A DNA stretch of 64,000 nucleotides from Sphingobium terrigena (lineage in GTDB: Bacteria > Pseudomonadota > Alphaproteobacteria > Sphingomonadales > Sphingomonadaceae), in NCBI RefSeq assembly GCF_003591655.1, contig NZ_QVRA01000005.1:1-64000 (forward strand), given 5' to 3'. The translations under genes and the position numbers were made by a program. The notes under the pieces were generated by a model. The model did no database searches. It was given only the letters and a program-made list of their open reading frames with translations, and was not told where the DNA came from. Below, in pieces: positions 26,469 through 35,273 of the stretch (position 1 is the first letter of the stretch; every line of letters starts with the position of its first letter).

Positions 26469-28277
26469 GTGAATCGACGCCAATTTCTCGCCACCAGCGG
26501 CGCGACCGCGCTGACCGCTGCTGCCACCCCCGCCTTTGCCCAGCCCGCGGCCGCCGATGCCCGGTTGCGCGCCATGCTCGACGGCTTTTTCTACGAACGG
26601 CTGGCGGATTCGCCCGAACAGGCCACCCGACTTGGCCTCGACACGGGCGAGCGCGCCGCGTTGCGCGGCAAGCTGAGCGACACGTCCGCCGCCGGGGTCG
26701 CGCGTGACCTCGCCCGCAGCAAGGCGCAGGCACAGCAGCTGGCCAGCATCGACCGCAAGGCACTGAGCAACGCATCGAAGCTCGATTATGACGTGGTCAG
26801 CTATCAGCTTGATCGGTCGATCGGCGGCGAACGCTTTGGCTATGGCGAAACGGCGGGCCGTTACGCGCCCTATGTGCTGAGCCAGCTGACCGGCAGCTAT
26901 CGCGAGACGCCCGATTTCCTCGATTCGCAGCATCGGGTGAAGGACGCGGCTGACGCCGACGCCTATCTCGCCCGGCTCGAAGCCTTCCCTGCGTCGATGG
27001 ACGGCGAATTGGCGAGGCAGAAGGCCGACGCGGCCAAGGGCGTATTTGCGCCCGACTATATTCTCGACACGACGCTCAAGATGCAGGCGTCGCTGCGCGA
27101 TCAGGCCGCCGCGCAGACGGTGCTTGTCGCGTCCTTCGCCAGGAAGCTTGCCGCTGCTGGCCTGCCGCCCGAACGTGCGGCGCAGGCCGAAAGGATCGTC
27201 ACGGACAGGATATTCCCTGCGCTCGATCGCCAGCGCGCGCTGGTTCAGCAGTTGAGGGCCAAGGCGACGCATGACGCGGGCGTGTGGCGTCTGCCGGACG
27301 GCGAAGCCTTTTACGCGGCCGCTGCCGAAGCGGCGACCACCACCGCGCTGACCGGCGATGAAATCCATCAGATCGGGCTGGATCAGGTGGCGGAGATCAG
27401 TGCGCGGATCGACACGATCCTGAAGGGCGAAGGGATGAGCCAAGGGAGCGTGGGCGACCGCCTTGTCGCGCTCAACCAGCGCCCGGACCAGCTTTTCCCG
27501 AACACCGATCCGGGTCGCGAGGCGCTGCTGGCGCAACTCAATGTCCAGATCATCGCTATGCAGAAGCGGCTGGGCGAAGCGTTCAATACCGTGCCCAAGG
27601 CCCCGGTCGAGGTCCGCCGCGTGCCCGTGACGATCCAGGCGGGCGCGCCGGGCGGCTATTATCAGAATGCCTCGCTCGATGGATCGCGACCGGCCATCTA
27701 TTATATCAACCTGCGCGACACGTTCGACCGGCCCAAATTTGGCCTTGCAACACTGACCCATCATGAGGCGGTGCCGGGTCATCATCTGCAAGTGTCGGTC
27801 GCTTTGGAATCGGACGCCATTCCGATGATCCGGCGGCGCGGCGGCTATAGTGGCTATAGCGAAGGCTGGGCGCTCTATTCCGAGCAGCTGGCGGACGAAA
27901 TGGGCATGTTCGACGGCGATCCTCTGGGGCAGGTCGGTTATCTCCAGTCGCTGCTGTTCCGCGCGACGCGGCTGGTCGTGGACTCCGGTATGCACGTCAA
28001 ACGCTGGAGCCGGGAAAAGGCGACCGACTATCTGATCGCCACCACCGGCATCGCGCGCGGGCGCAGCCAGGGCGAGATCGACCGCTATACCGTCTGGCCG
28101 GGACAGGCGTGCAGCTACAAGATCGGTCATACCGTGTGGAACGACCTGCGCGCGGAGGTGAAGAAGAAGCAGGGCGCAGAGTTCGACATCAAGGCGTTTC
28201 ATGACGTGCTGACATTGGGCGCAATGCCGCTCGACATATTGAAGCAGACGGTGCGACAGCGGGCGGGGATTGTTTGA
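26469..28277 (+). CDS. Tat-exported DUF885 family protein (putative metallopeptidase)
   Basis: The protein has 602 residues. The N-terminus NRRQFLATSGATALTAAATP, then AFAQ, is a twin-arginine signal (RRxFL), so it should be exported folded. The rest matches DUF885: THHEAVPGHHLQ has an HExxxGHH arrangement suited to metal binding, and GYSEGWALYSEQLADEMGMF is a second conserved block with Glu. The family is thought to include peptidases of diverse specificity. The start is GTG at 26469; the longer frame upstream has no such signal peptide. Confidence 0.85.
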   Translation: MNRRQFLATSGATALTAAATPAFAQPAAADARLRAMLDGFFYERLADSPEQATRLGLDTGERAALRGKLSDTSAAGVARDLARSKAQAQQLASIDRKALSNASKLDYDVVSYQLDRSIGGERFGYGETAGRYAPYVLSQLTGSYRETPDFLDSQHRVKDAADADAYLARLEAFPASMDGELARQKADAAKGVFAPDYILDTTLKMQASLRDQAAAQTVLVASFARKLAAAGLPPERAAQAERIVTDRIFPALDRQRALVQQLRAKATHDAGVWRLPDGEAFYAAAAEAATTTALTGDEIHQIGLDQVAEISARIDTILKGEGMSQGSVGDRLVALNQRPDQLFPNTDPGREALLAQLNVQIIAMQKRLGEAFNTVPKAPVEVRRVPVTIQAGAPGGYYQNASLDGSRPAIYYINLRDTFDRPKFGLATLTHHEAVPGHHLQVSVALESDAIPMIRRRGGYSGYSEGWALYSEQLADEMGMFDGDPLGQVGYLQSLLFRATRLVVDSGMHVKRWSREKATDYLIATTGIARGRSQGEIDRYTVWPGQACSYKIGHTVWNDLRAEVKKKQGAEFDIKAFHDVLTLGAMPLDILKQTVRQRAGIV

Positions 28278-28301
28278 CGCTAAGAAGCGATTGAATGCAG
28301 C

Positions 28302-28367
28302 GTGTTCCCGCGAAGGCGGGAATCCAGTTCAGACGGCGGGACGAGGTTCCCGCCTGCGCGGGAACAC
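28302..28367. repeat. Inverted repeat of the GTGTTCCCGC family, copy 2
   Basis: Arms at 28302-28325 (GTGTTCCCGCGAAGGCGGGA and four more bases) and 28345-28367 (reverse complement with few changes) flank a 19-base centre. It lies between the convergent DUF885 and aceA genes. Confidence 0.88.
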
Positions 28368-28387
28368 CAACACCTTCTAAAATCGAC

Positions 28388-28421
28388 AAAAAAACGACCC
28401 GGCGGTGCGCCGCCGGGTCGT
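28388..28421 (-). terminator. Rho-independent terminator of aceA
   Basis: A perfect 12-bp stem, ACGACCCGGCGG (28394-28405) with CCGCCGGGTCGT (28410-28421), loop of four. On the minus strand it is followed by seven T. It lies 64 bases beyond the aceA stop. Confidence 0.92.
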
Positions 28422-28484
28422 CAAGTCCTTCCACCCAAATCGCGGGACATCTGCACGTCCCGCGAACTGGCTCTTGAGCAGCCT

Positions 28485-30080
28485 TTAGGCTGCGAACTGA
28501 TTCATCGTATTGTGGGCGCCACCGGCCTTGAGCGCGGCTTCACCGGCGAAATAATCCTTGTGATCGTCGCCGATATCGCTGCCGCTCATATTCTGGTGCT
28601 TCACGCAGGCGATGCCTTGACGGATTTCCTTGCGCTGGACGCCCTCGACATAGCCCAGCATCCCTTCTGCGCCGAAATAGGTCTTGGCCAGATTGTCGGT
28701 GCTGAGCGCCGCCGTGTGATAGGTCGGCAGGGTGATGAGGTGATGGAAAATCCCCGCCCGCGCCGCTGCATCCTTCTGGAAAGTGCGGATCTTGTCGTCT
28801 GCTTCCCGGCCCAGATCGGTGTCGTCATAATCGACGCTCATCAGGCGCGCGCGGTCATAGGCGCTGACATCCTTGCCTGCCTCGACCCATGCGTCATAGA
28901 CCTGCTGGCGGAAATTCAGCGTCCAGTTGAAGCTGGGCGAGTTGTTATAGACCAGCTTGGCGTTGGGGATGACCTCACGGATACGGTCGACCATCGACGC
29001 GATCTGCTCGATATGCGGCTTTTCCGTCTCGATCCACAGCAGGTCCGCGCCATTTTGCAGCGAGGTGATGCAGTCGAGGACGCAGCGGTCCGCGCCGGTG
29101 CCTTCGCGGAACTGGAACAGGTTGCTGGGCAGGCGCTTGGGGCGCAGCAGCTTGCCGTCGCGGTTCAGGATGACATCGCCATTCTTCGCCGTCGCGGGGT
29201 CGATCTCCTCGCAATCGAGGAAGCTGTTATACTGGTCGCCAATGTCGCCCGGTTCCTTGCTGACCGCGATCTGCTTGGTGAGGCCCGCGCCCAGCGAGTC
29301 GGTGCGGGTGACGATGATGCCGTCGTCAACGCCCAGTTCGAGGAAGGCGTAGCGGCAGGCACGGACCTTCGCGAGGAAATCCTCATGCGGCACGGTGACC
29401 TTGCCATCCTGATGCCCGCACTGCTTTTCGTCGCTGACCTGATTTTCGATCTGGAGCGCGCAGGCGCCCGCCTCGATCATCTTCCTGGCGAGCAGATAGG
29501 TCGCCTCGGCATTGCCGAAGCCCGCGTCGATGTCCGCGATGATGGGGACGACATGGGTTTCATAATTGTCGATCGCGTGGGTCAGGCGCTGGGCCTCGAC
29601 CGCGTTGCCGGTCTCGCGCGCCTTGTCGAGATCGCGGAACAGCAGGCCGAGTTCGCGGGCGTCCGCCTGCTTGAGGAAGGTGTAGAGTTCCTCGATCAGC
29701 GCGGGAACGCTGGTCTTTTCGTGCATCGACTGGTCGGGCAGCGGGCCGAAGTCGGAGCGGAGCGCGGCGACCATCCAGCCGGACAGGTAGAGATACTTCT
29801 GCTTGGTCGTGCCGAAATGCTTTTTGATCGCGATCATCTTCTGCTGACCGATGAAGCCGTGCCAGCAACCCAGCGACTGGGTGTAATTGGCCGGGTCGAG
29901 ATCATAGGCGGCCATGTCGCGGCGCATGATGCCAGCGGTGTATTTGGCGATGTCGAGACCGGTGTTGAAGCGGTTTTGCAGCTTCATGCGGGCGACGGAT
30001 TCGGCGTTGATGCCGTCCCAGGTGCCGGGATGGCTGCCGATGAGTTGCTGCGCCTTCGCGATAGTGTCCTGGTAGGTCAT
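28485..30080 (-). CDS. aceA: Isocitrate lyase
   Basis: Splits isocitrate to glyoxylate and succinate, the first step of the glyoxylate shunt needed to grow on acetate or fatty acids. The protein has 531 residues, the longer bacterial form. IADIDAGFGNAEATYLL, IENQVSDEKQCGHQDGK with the catalytic Cys, and NNSPSFNW are all present. A strong terminator follows. It is divergent from a RamB/ScfR-like regulator gene, with an inverted repeat in the shared 141-base promoter region. No malate synthase gene is in the window. Confidence 0.97.
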   Translation of the reverse strand: MTYQDTIAKAQQLIGSHPGTWDGINAESVARMKLQNRFNTGLDIAKYTAGIMRRDMAAYDLDPANYTQSLGCWHGFIGQQKMIAIKKHFGTTKQKYLYLSGWMVAALRSDFGPLPDQSMHEKTSVPALIEELYTFLKQADARELGLLFRDLDKARETGNAVEAQRLTHAIDNYETHVVPIIADIDAGFGNAEATYLLARKMIEAGACALQIENQVSDEKQCGHQDGKVTVPHEDFLAKVRACRYAFLELGVDDGIIVTRTDSLGAGLTKQIAVSKEPGDIGDQYNSFLDCEEIDPATAKNGDVILNRDGKLLRPKRLPSNLFQFREGTGADRCVLDCITSLQNGADLLWIETEKPHIEQIASMVDRIREVIPNAKLVYNNSPSFNWTLNFRQQVYDAWVEAGKDVSAYDRARLMSVDYDDTDLGREADDKIRTFQKDAAARAGIFHHLITLPTYHTAALSTDNLAKTYFGAEGMLGYVEGVQRKEIRQGIACVKHQNMSGSDIGDDHKDYFAGEAALKAGGAHNTMNQFAA

Positions 30081-30170
30081 GGCCGGTCCTTGCGTGGGAA
30101 GTGAGCTGTTGCGGCCCGCCTAATCCCTCCTGTTGCAGTGCGGCAGTCCTCCTGAAGTTCAGTTGTCGAT

Positions 30171-30201
30171 CTTTACAAATTTATGCTGTAAAGTTGTAAA
30201 G
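30171..30201. promoter_or_regulatory. Probable operator in the aceA/regulator intergenic region
   Basis: CTTTACAA (30171-30178) and TTGTAAAG (30194-30201) form a perfect inverted repeat 15 bases apart; a third TGTAAAG (30187-30193) directly abuts the right arm. It lies 21 bases before the regulator start and 91 bases before the aceA start. The likely binder is the adjacent regulator, acting on both genes (inference). Confidence 0.6.
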
Positions 30202-30221
30202 AATGCACAGGAGTCGGCCCG

Positions 30222-31610
30222 ATGCGCAAGGATAGTCCGGTTTATATGGGGCCACGGTTGCGGCGGTTGCGCCGTGACCTTGGCCTGACGCAAGCCGATA
30301 TGGCCGCCGACCTCGACATTTCAGCCTCCTATGTCGCGCTGCTCGAACGCAACCAGCGGCCGCTGACGGCCGACATGCTGCTCCGGCTGGCGCGCACCTA
30401 CAAGCTCGACATGGCGGAGGTGGCGGGCGATGGCGGCACCGAACAGACCGCCCGGCTGCACGCCGTGCTCAAAGACCCGATGTTTGCCGATCTGGACCTG
30501 CCCGCACTCGCCACCGGGGACGTTGCAGTCAATTATCCGGGCATTACCGAAGCGCTGCTACGGCTCTACACCAGCTATCGGGAGGAGCATCTGGCGCTCG
30601 CCGATCAGGGCGTGACACACGACGATGCGCCCGATCCGGTCGCAGAATCGCGCCGCTTTCTGGCTGCCCGCCGTAACAGCTTTCCGCTGCTGGACGATGC
30701 CGCGGAGAAGCTGGCGGCGGAGGCGGAGGCAGAGGGCGGGCTGACCGGCTGGCTGCGCGCACGCCATAATCTGCGCGTCCGCCGCCTGCCCTCCGATGTC
30801 ATGGCCGGGTCGCTGCGCCGCTATGACCGGCATCGGGATGCGGTGCTGCTCGACGACACGCTCGATACGGCCAGTTCGCAATTCCAGCTGGCGCTCCAGA
30901 TCGCCTATCTGGAGATGCGCAAGAGTTTCGATGCGATCCTGAAGGACGGCCAGTTTGCGGGGGAAAGCGGGCGCCGCCTCGCCCGGCGGGCGCTGGCAAG
31001 CTATGGGGCCGCGGCGATATTGATGCCCTATACCGCTTTCGCCAAGGCGGTGGAGACGCGGCGTTATGATGTCGAGGCGCTGGCGCGGCAGTTCGGCACC
31101 AGTTTCGAGCAGACTGCGCATCGGCTGACGACATTGCAGAAACCGGGGCAGGAACGGGTGCCCTTCTTCTTCCTGCGCGTCGATCCGGCGGGCAACGTGT
31201 CCAAGCGGCTCGACGGGGCGGGCTTCCCCTTTGCCCGTCATGGCGGCTCCTGCCCGCTCTGGTCGGTGCATCGGGTGTTCGAGACACCACGGGAGGTCGT
31301 CACCCAATGGCTGGAGCTACCCGATGGCCAGCGTTTCTTCTCGATCGCGCGCACTGTGACGGCGGGCGGTGGCGGCTGGGGGGCACCCAGGGTGGAGCGG
31401 GCGATTGCGCTCTGTTGCGCCGCCGATCACGCCCATCGGCTGATCTATACGCAGGGCCAGCCGACGCCGGAGCCGACCCCCATTGGGGTCACCTGCCGCC
31501 TTTGCCACCGGCCCCAGTGCCTCGCCCGGTCCGCGCCGCCGATCGGGCGGGAGATGCTGCCCGACGATTTTCGCCGGACACGCGCGCCCTTCGGCTTTGC
31601 TGACGGTTAG
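30222..31610 (+). CDS. XRE-family regulator of the RamB/ScfR (short-chain fatty acyl) type
   Basis: The protein has 462 residues. An N-terminal helix-turn-helix (GPRLRRLRRDLGLTQADMAA, then DLDISASYVALLERNQRPLT) is followed by an M78-like middle region and a C-terminal domain with FPFARHGGSCPLWSVHRVFE and cysteines in GVTCRLCHRPQC. This layout matches RamB of actinobacteria and ScfR-type proteins, which control glyoxylate-cycle and acyl-CoA genes. Its divergent placement next to isocitrate lyase strongly supports the same role here. The paired cysteines could bind metal or sense redox; this is inference. Confidence 0.9.
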   Translation: MRKDSPVYMGPRLRRLRRDLGLTQADMAADLDISASYVALLERNQRPLTADMLLRLARTYKLDMAEVAGDGGTEQTARLHAVLKDPMFADLDLPALATGDVAVNYPGITEALLRLYTSYREEHLALADQGVTHDDAPDPVAESRRFLAARRNSFPLLDDAAEKLAAEAEAEGGLTGWLRARHNLRVRRLPSDVMAGSLRRYDRHRDAVLLDDTLDTASSQFQLALQIAYLEMRKSFDAILKDGQFAGESGRRLARRALASYGAAAILMPYTAFAKAVETRRYDVEALARQFGTSFEQTAHRLTTLQKPGQERVPFFFLRVDPAGNVSKRLDGAGFPFARHGGSCPLWSVHRVFETPREVVTQWLELPDGQRFFSIARTVTAGGGGWGAPRVERAIALCCAADHAHRLIYTQGQPTPEPTPIGVTCRLCHRPQCLARSAPPIGREMLPDDFRRTRAPFGFADG

Positions 31611-31801
31611 CTCTCGATCAGGTCGAGATAGGCCACCACATCATTGTCCGTCGCCAGATAGAGGCCGTCCTGGGTTTCCTGCGTCTGCTGCTCGGCCACG
31701 CGCAGCGCTTCGCTCAAGGGGCCGTACATCAGGGTCGTCGCGCCGCCATCGTCGCCCAGATAATAGAGGCGGACGGTGGCGCTGTCATAGGTGGTTCGCA
31801 T
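31607..31801 (-). CDS. Small conserved-looking hypothetical protein
   Basis: The protein has 64 residues, acidic and Tyr/Asp-rich: MRTTYDSATVRLYYLGDDGG, then EALRVAEQQTQETQDGLYLA. It probably forms a small alpha/beta fold. I do not recognise a named family. It converges on the regulator gene with a 4-base overlap of the ends. The start at 31801 is the only reasonable one. Confidence 0.65.
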   Translation of the reverse strand: MRTTYDSATVRLYYLGDDGGATTLMYGPLSEALRVAEQQTQETQDGLYLATDNDVVAYLDLIES

Positions 31802-31832
31802 GATAACCGCCTAGCACAGCGTCGCGGACGAG

Positions 31833-32771
31833 TCAGCGCCGGTCCTTCACCTTCATGCTTGGCGCGAGGTCGTTCGCGCCGATCCGCACCGCATCGTCGG
31901 TGAAGTTGGCGACGAAGGTGGAATTGCGCTCCAGCCCCGGCACGAAACCGGCCTTGTTGCCCTCGATCACTAGGCCTGCGCTCGAATGTTCGCGGCCTTC
32001 GGGGGCGATGGTGATGAAGGCGGACCAGTTGTCCTTGTCCTTGCCCTGCACCATCTCGTTGCCGCTGATGATGCCGCTCGCGCCGTTGGACAGGTCGATC
32101 ATATAATTGGTCAGCTTGCCGCCGCTGTCGTCGAAGCTGTTGCCGGTGATGGTGACGCGGGCGGTGCGGCTTTTGAGATAATGGCCGCCATCGCCGAGGT
32201 CAAAGCGGCTGTTGGTGACGGTGAGCGCCGCCAGTCGGCCAATATAGATGCCATGGGCGCAATCAAGATCGCGGTCGCAGCGGCCCAGATGGCGGAAGGT
32301 TGATTTGTCGATGCTGACCTGCCCGCCATCATAATCGCCGGTCAATATGCCTTCCTCGCTATTGCGGAACAGGCTGTTGCGGACGGTGAGGGTGCCGCTT
32401 TCCAGGCGAATGCCCGCGCCATTGCCGTCGGGGACGCGGATATTCTGGAAGATGATGCCATCCACCGCGCTCGCCCGCCCGCGCAGCACTAACGCGCCCT
32501 TGCCCTCGCACGGCACGCCGTCGAAAATCACCGTGCCAGGCGTTGCGGCGCGAATGGTGACGTCGCCGCCCTGCTGCACGGCGCATTGATGATAGGTGCC
32601 GGGCGCGACCACCACCGTTCCGCGCCCGTCTCCGATCGCGCCCAGCGCGTCGGCCAGCGAGCCAAAGGCGCGGCCCGATTCGGCGACGGTGAAGGGGGCG
32701 GGATTGCCCTGTGCCAGCGCGGTCGAGGCGATGGCGATGGAGACGAGGAGGCTGGTGGACAGAATACGCAT
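31833..32771 (-). CDS. Exported right-handed beta-helix repeat protein
   Basis: The protein has 312 residues with a signal peptide (MRILSTSLLVSIAIASTALA). The rest shows regular short strands with N, G and V repeats (SGTLTVRNSLFRN, GQVSIDKSTFRH, AALTVTNSRFDLG, ARVTITGNSFDD), the pattern of parallel beta-helix proteins such as NosD or pectate lyase-like folds. A polysaccharide-related or structural periplasmic role is possible; no catalytic motif is evident. It is a single gene. Confidence 0.8.
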   Translation of the reverse strand: MRILSTSLLVSIAIASTALAQGNPAPFTVAESGRAFGSLADALGAIGDGRGTVVVAPGTYHQCAVQQGGDVTIRAATPGTVIFDGVPCEGKGALVLRGRASAVDGIIFQNIRVPDGNGAGIRLESGTLTVRNSLFRNSEEGILTGDYDGGQVSIDKSTFRHLGRCDRDLDCAHGIYIGRLAALTVTNSRFDLGDGGHYLKSRTARVTITGNSFDDSGGKLTNYMIDLSNGASGIISGNEMVQGKDKDNWSAFITIAPEGREHSSAGLVIEGNKAGFVPGLERNSTFVANFTDDAVRIGANDLAPSMKVKDRR

Positions 32772-32933
32772 GGCGGCAAGGATAGGCGCGCGCCGCGCTG
32801 CGACCAAGGCGGGAACGGGGTTAACGCCGCTCTGCCCCGCTATGGGACAGAGTGGTGTGGGAAGGTTGATGGGAGGAATGAGGGTGTAACGGGATCTGGG
32901 TTGAGCGCCACATCAGCGTCCCCCCCGTCATCC

Positions 32934-32966
32934 AACTTCGCCTAGGCGGCAAGCCGCCAAGGCTTC
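32934..32966. repeat. Short palindromic core CTTCGCCTAGGCGGC-AA-GCCGCCAAGG
   Basis: A close copy of the core at 7674-7705, lacking one A in the loop. It is followed by CTTCTCCCCCCAGGGGAGAAG, another inverted arm (to about 32994). It lies between the SRPBCC gene and the beta-helix gene. Nothing else is seen in 32772-33008. Confidence 0.75.
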
Positions 32967-33008
32967 ATATCCTTCTCCCCCCAGGGGAGAAGGGAAAGTT
33001 GCTTCTGA

Positions 33009-33470
33009 CTAGCCCGCCTCCGCCTCGCACAGCGCCTTATACTGCGCCATCATTTGGTCCCAGCCGGGGTGGAAGCCCATCTCCAGATGCCGGGCCTTGG
33101 ATTCTGCGTCCCAGTGACGGGCGGTGGCGGTGAAGCGGGTGGCGTCGCCCTCTTGGGCGAATGTCCAGATGGCGGTCATGAAGGGGGTTTGTGGCACCCA
33201 GCCTGCGGCATAGGCGTCGGTGGTGACGATCCGTTCAAGCGGCACGACCTCCAGAAAGACGCCCTCCATCGGGCCGGTTTCCTCGCCATCGGGGCCGAAC
33301 ATCTGCACCGCGCTGCGGCCGCCGGGGCGCAAATCTTCCTCGATCACTTCCGCGCGCCAGGGTTTGGGGCAGAACCAGTCTTCCTTGCGGTCGGTCCACA
33401 CGCGCCAGCATGTCGCGCGCGGGGCGGCGATGGTGCAGGTGACGGACAGGTCATGTGCGCCCTCGCTCAT
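33009..33470 (-). CDS. SRPBCC (START/AHSA1-like) domain protein
   Basis: The protein has 153 residues with the Bet v1-like fold of the AHSA1/SRPBCC group: APRATCWRVWTDRKEDWFCP near the start and the final helix DQMMAQYKALCEAE. Such proteins bind hydrophobic ligands, and many occur beside VOC/PhnB-like genes as here. Its start overlaps the preceding VOC gene stop by 4 bases (ATGA). It is last in a four-gene operon. Confidence 0.85.
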   Translation of the reverse strand: MSEGAHDLSVTCTIAAPRATCWRVWTDRKEDWFCPKPWRAEVIEEDLRPGGRSAVQMFGPDGEETGPMEGVFLEVVPLERIVTTDAYAAGWVPQTPFMTAIWTFAQEGDATRFTATARHWDAESKARHLEMGFHPGWDQMMAQYKALCEAEAG

Positions 33471-33958
33471 GCCGCTTCGCCATCGAAAGCCGCCTGCATG
33501 GCAGCGACGTCGAGCTTCTCCATCGTCATCATCACCTTGATCATGCGGTCGATCCCGGCCTGGTCGCCGCTATGGTAATTGGCGAGTATCCCTTGCGTCA
33601 CCAGTTGCCAGGACAGGCCATATTTGTCCTTGAGCCAGCCGCAGGGCGCGGGTGATCCGCCGTCTGCGGTCAGCGCGTCGTAATAAAGGTCCAGTTCCGC
33701 CTGATCCTTGCACGCGACCGACAGCGAGACGGCTTCGGTGAAGGGGAATTGCGGGCCGCCGTTCAGTCCCTGATAGCTTTGCCCGAACAGCGTAAACTCG
33801 ACCAACAGGACGCTGCCGCCGGCCGCTGGCGAAGGGGAGAGATTTTCCTGCGGATAGTAACTGATATGATCGACCGACCCGCCAAAGACGGAGACATAGA
33901 AATGCGCCGCCTCCTCCGCCTGCCCGTCGAACCAGAGGCAGGGAGCGATGATGGTCAT
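33467..33958 (-). CDS. VOC family protein, PhnB-like
   Basis: The protein has 163 residues. The start TIIAPCLWFDGQAEEAAHFY and the block YQGLNGGPQFPFTEAVSLSV are typical of PhnB-like VOC proteins, and KDKYGLSWQLV is the conserved second half. Often annotated as 3-demethylubiquinone methyltransferase-like, but it is more likely a metal-dependent isomerase or dioxygenase-fold protein of unknown substrate. It overlaps both neighbours by 4 bases. Confidence 0.87.
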   Translation of the reverse strand: MTIIAPCLWFDGQAEEAAHFYVSVFGGSVDHISYYPQENLSPSPAAGGSVLLVEFTLFGQSYQGLNGGPQFPFTEAVSLSVACKDQAELDLYYDALTADGGSPAPCGWLKDKYGLSWQLVTQGILANYHSGDQAGIDRMIKVMMTMEKLDVAAMQAAFDGEAA

Positions 33959-34758
33959 GCGGCTTCTCCTGTATCGGCGCGGGTGCCGACCAGCGCGAAC
34001 ATCGCGCCTTGTGGATCGAGCGCCTGGACGATCCAGCTGCCGCCCGGCACTTCGGACGGGCCGTGGAGGATGGAGCCGCCGCCTGCGGTCACGCGCGCCG
34101 CGGCTGCGTCAATGTCCCCAACGACGAAGTAGAAGAGCCAGAGCGGCGCGGGCATTTCCTTGGGGATCGGCATGATGCCGCCCGACATGCTGGGAAAATC
34201 GCTGCCGCCGGTCTGCGAGACGAGCTGGTAGATGCCCATGTCGCCCATATCCATGGCCTCACCCTTGGTCCAGCCGAACTGGCCGGTGTAGAAGGCCATA
34301 TCGGCATCGAAATTGCCGCTATACAGCTCATGCCAGCCGACATGGCCCATCGCCATGGGCGGCGGGGCTTCCATGCCGTCGGGGCTGGAGCCTTTGAGCA
34401 GCATGAAGGTAGCGCCGCCCGGATCGCCCATGACCGCGAAGCGACCGACGCCGTCTATATCCTCCGCCGGGCGCTTGATGCTGCCTCCCGCCGCGACCAG
34501 CCGCGCGGCGTCGGCATCGACATCGGCCGAGGCGATATAGCCGCCCCACCAGGGGGTCATGCCGCACTCTTTCGCCTCATCCGGGATCGCCATCACCCCG
34601 CCGAGCGGCCCGGCGCTGCCGACGACCAGCGTATAGCCGCCATCCTCGCCGAACGGCATCGTGTCCCAGCCCACGACATCGGTGTAGAAGGCGAGCGCCG
34701 CCTGCGGATCGCTGGTCATCAGCTCGACCCAGAAAAATTGCCCGTTGCGGTCGGTCAT
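33955..34758 (-). CDS. VOC family protein with two glyoxalase-like modules
   Basis: The protein has 267 residues: module 1 (NGQFFWVELMTSDPQAALAF to about 125) and module 2 (GHVGWHELYSGNFDADMAFY to the end). Each has the beta-alpha-beta-beta-beta pattern of the vicinal oxygen chelate fold. The repeated WVEL/WHEL and FYT segments align the two halves. It resembles the two-domain VOC proteins found in actinobacteria and alphaproteobacteria; the substrate is unknown. It overlaps the next VOC gene by 4 bases. Confidence 0.86.
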   Translation of the reverse strand: MTDRNGQFFWVELMTSDPQAALAFYTDVVGWDTMPFGEDGGYTLVVGSAGPLGGVMAIPDEAKECGMTPWWGGYIASADVDADAARLVAAGGSIKRPAEDIDGVGRFAVMGDPGGATFMLLKGSSPDGMEAPPPMAMGHVGWHELYSGNFDADMAFYTGQFGWTKGEAMDMGDMGIYQLVSQTGGSDFPSMSGGIMPIPKEMPAPLWLFYFVVGDIDAAAARVTAGGGSILHGPSEVPGGSWIVQALDPQGAMFALVGTRADTGEAA

Positions 34759-34781
34759 CGCCTCTCTCCTGCCTTAGTGGT

Positions 34782-35144
34782 TCAGGCCTTTTCGTCGACC
34801 AGCACGGCAAAGCCGCCATAGATGAGGCGCGCGCCGCTGAACGGCATGTCCTGCCCCTCCTCCGGCTTCATCCGCTCGTCGGCCATCATCTTGGCGGACC
34901 CTGCGTCGCGGGTTTCCTTGTCGGGCCATTCGATCCAGGAAAAGACGACCTCTTCAGCCTCTTCGGCGATCACGGCGGTGCGGAAGTCGTTGACCTTGCC
35001 CGGCTTGATATCGTCCCCCCAACATTCGACCACGCGGGTCGCGCCATATTCGATGAAGATCGGGGCCATTTTCGCCGCGATATCGATATAGGCCTGCTTG
35101 TTGCCCTTGGGCACCGGGATCACGAAACCGTCCATATAGGCCAT
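34782..35144 (-). CDS. DUF1428 family protein
   Basis: The protein has 120 residues with the DUF1428 pattern: MAYMDGFVIPVPKGNKQAYI, then EYGATRVVECWGDDIKPGKV and VFSWIEWPDKETRDAG, and MPFSGARLIYGGF near the end. It has a dimeric alpha-beta barrel (ferredoxin-like) fold; the function is unknown. It is first in the VOC/SRPBCC operon. The ATG at 35144 is chosen because the family starts MAYMDG. Confidence 0.9.
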   Translation of the reverse strand: MAYMDGFVIPVPKGNKQAYIDIAAKMAPIFIEYGATRVVECWGDDIKPGKVNDFRTAVIAEEAEEVVFSWIEWPDKETRDAGSAKMMADERMKPEEGQDMPFSGARLIYGGFAVLVDEKA

Positions 35145-35273
35145 CGTCTCTCTCCTCCTTGGCACCGCCATGCGCTGGCATGGCGGGCAGAGCCGCTGAG
35201 CGACTCGCCAAGGATGATGCCGCCGCCCCCGCCGATGCGCAATGGTGGCCCGCCATTGGCTGGACGAGCCGCC

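Noticed and set aside
26424..28202. A 592-codon minus-strand frame across the DUF885 gene
   Set aside because: Antisense to a gene with a Tat signal and DUF885 motifs; typical GC-driven shadow.
28302..30104. A 600-codon plus-strand frame across aceA
   Set aside because: Antisense to isocitrate lyase, begins in repeat DNA, and its translation has no recognisable motif.
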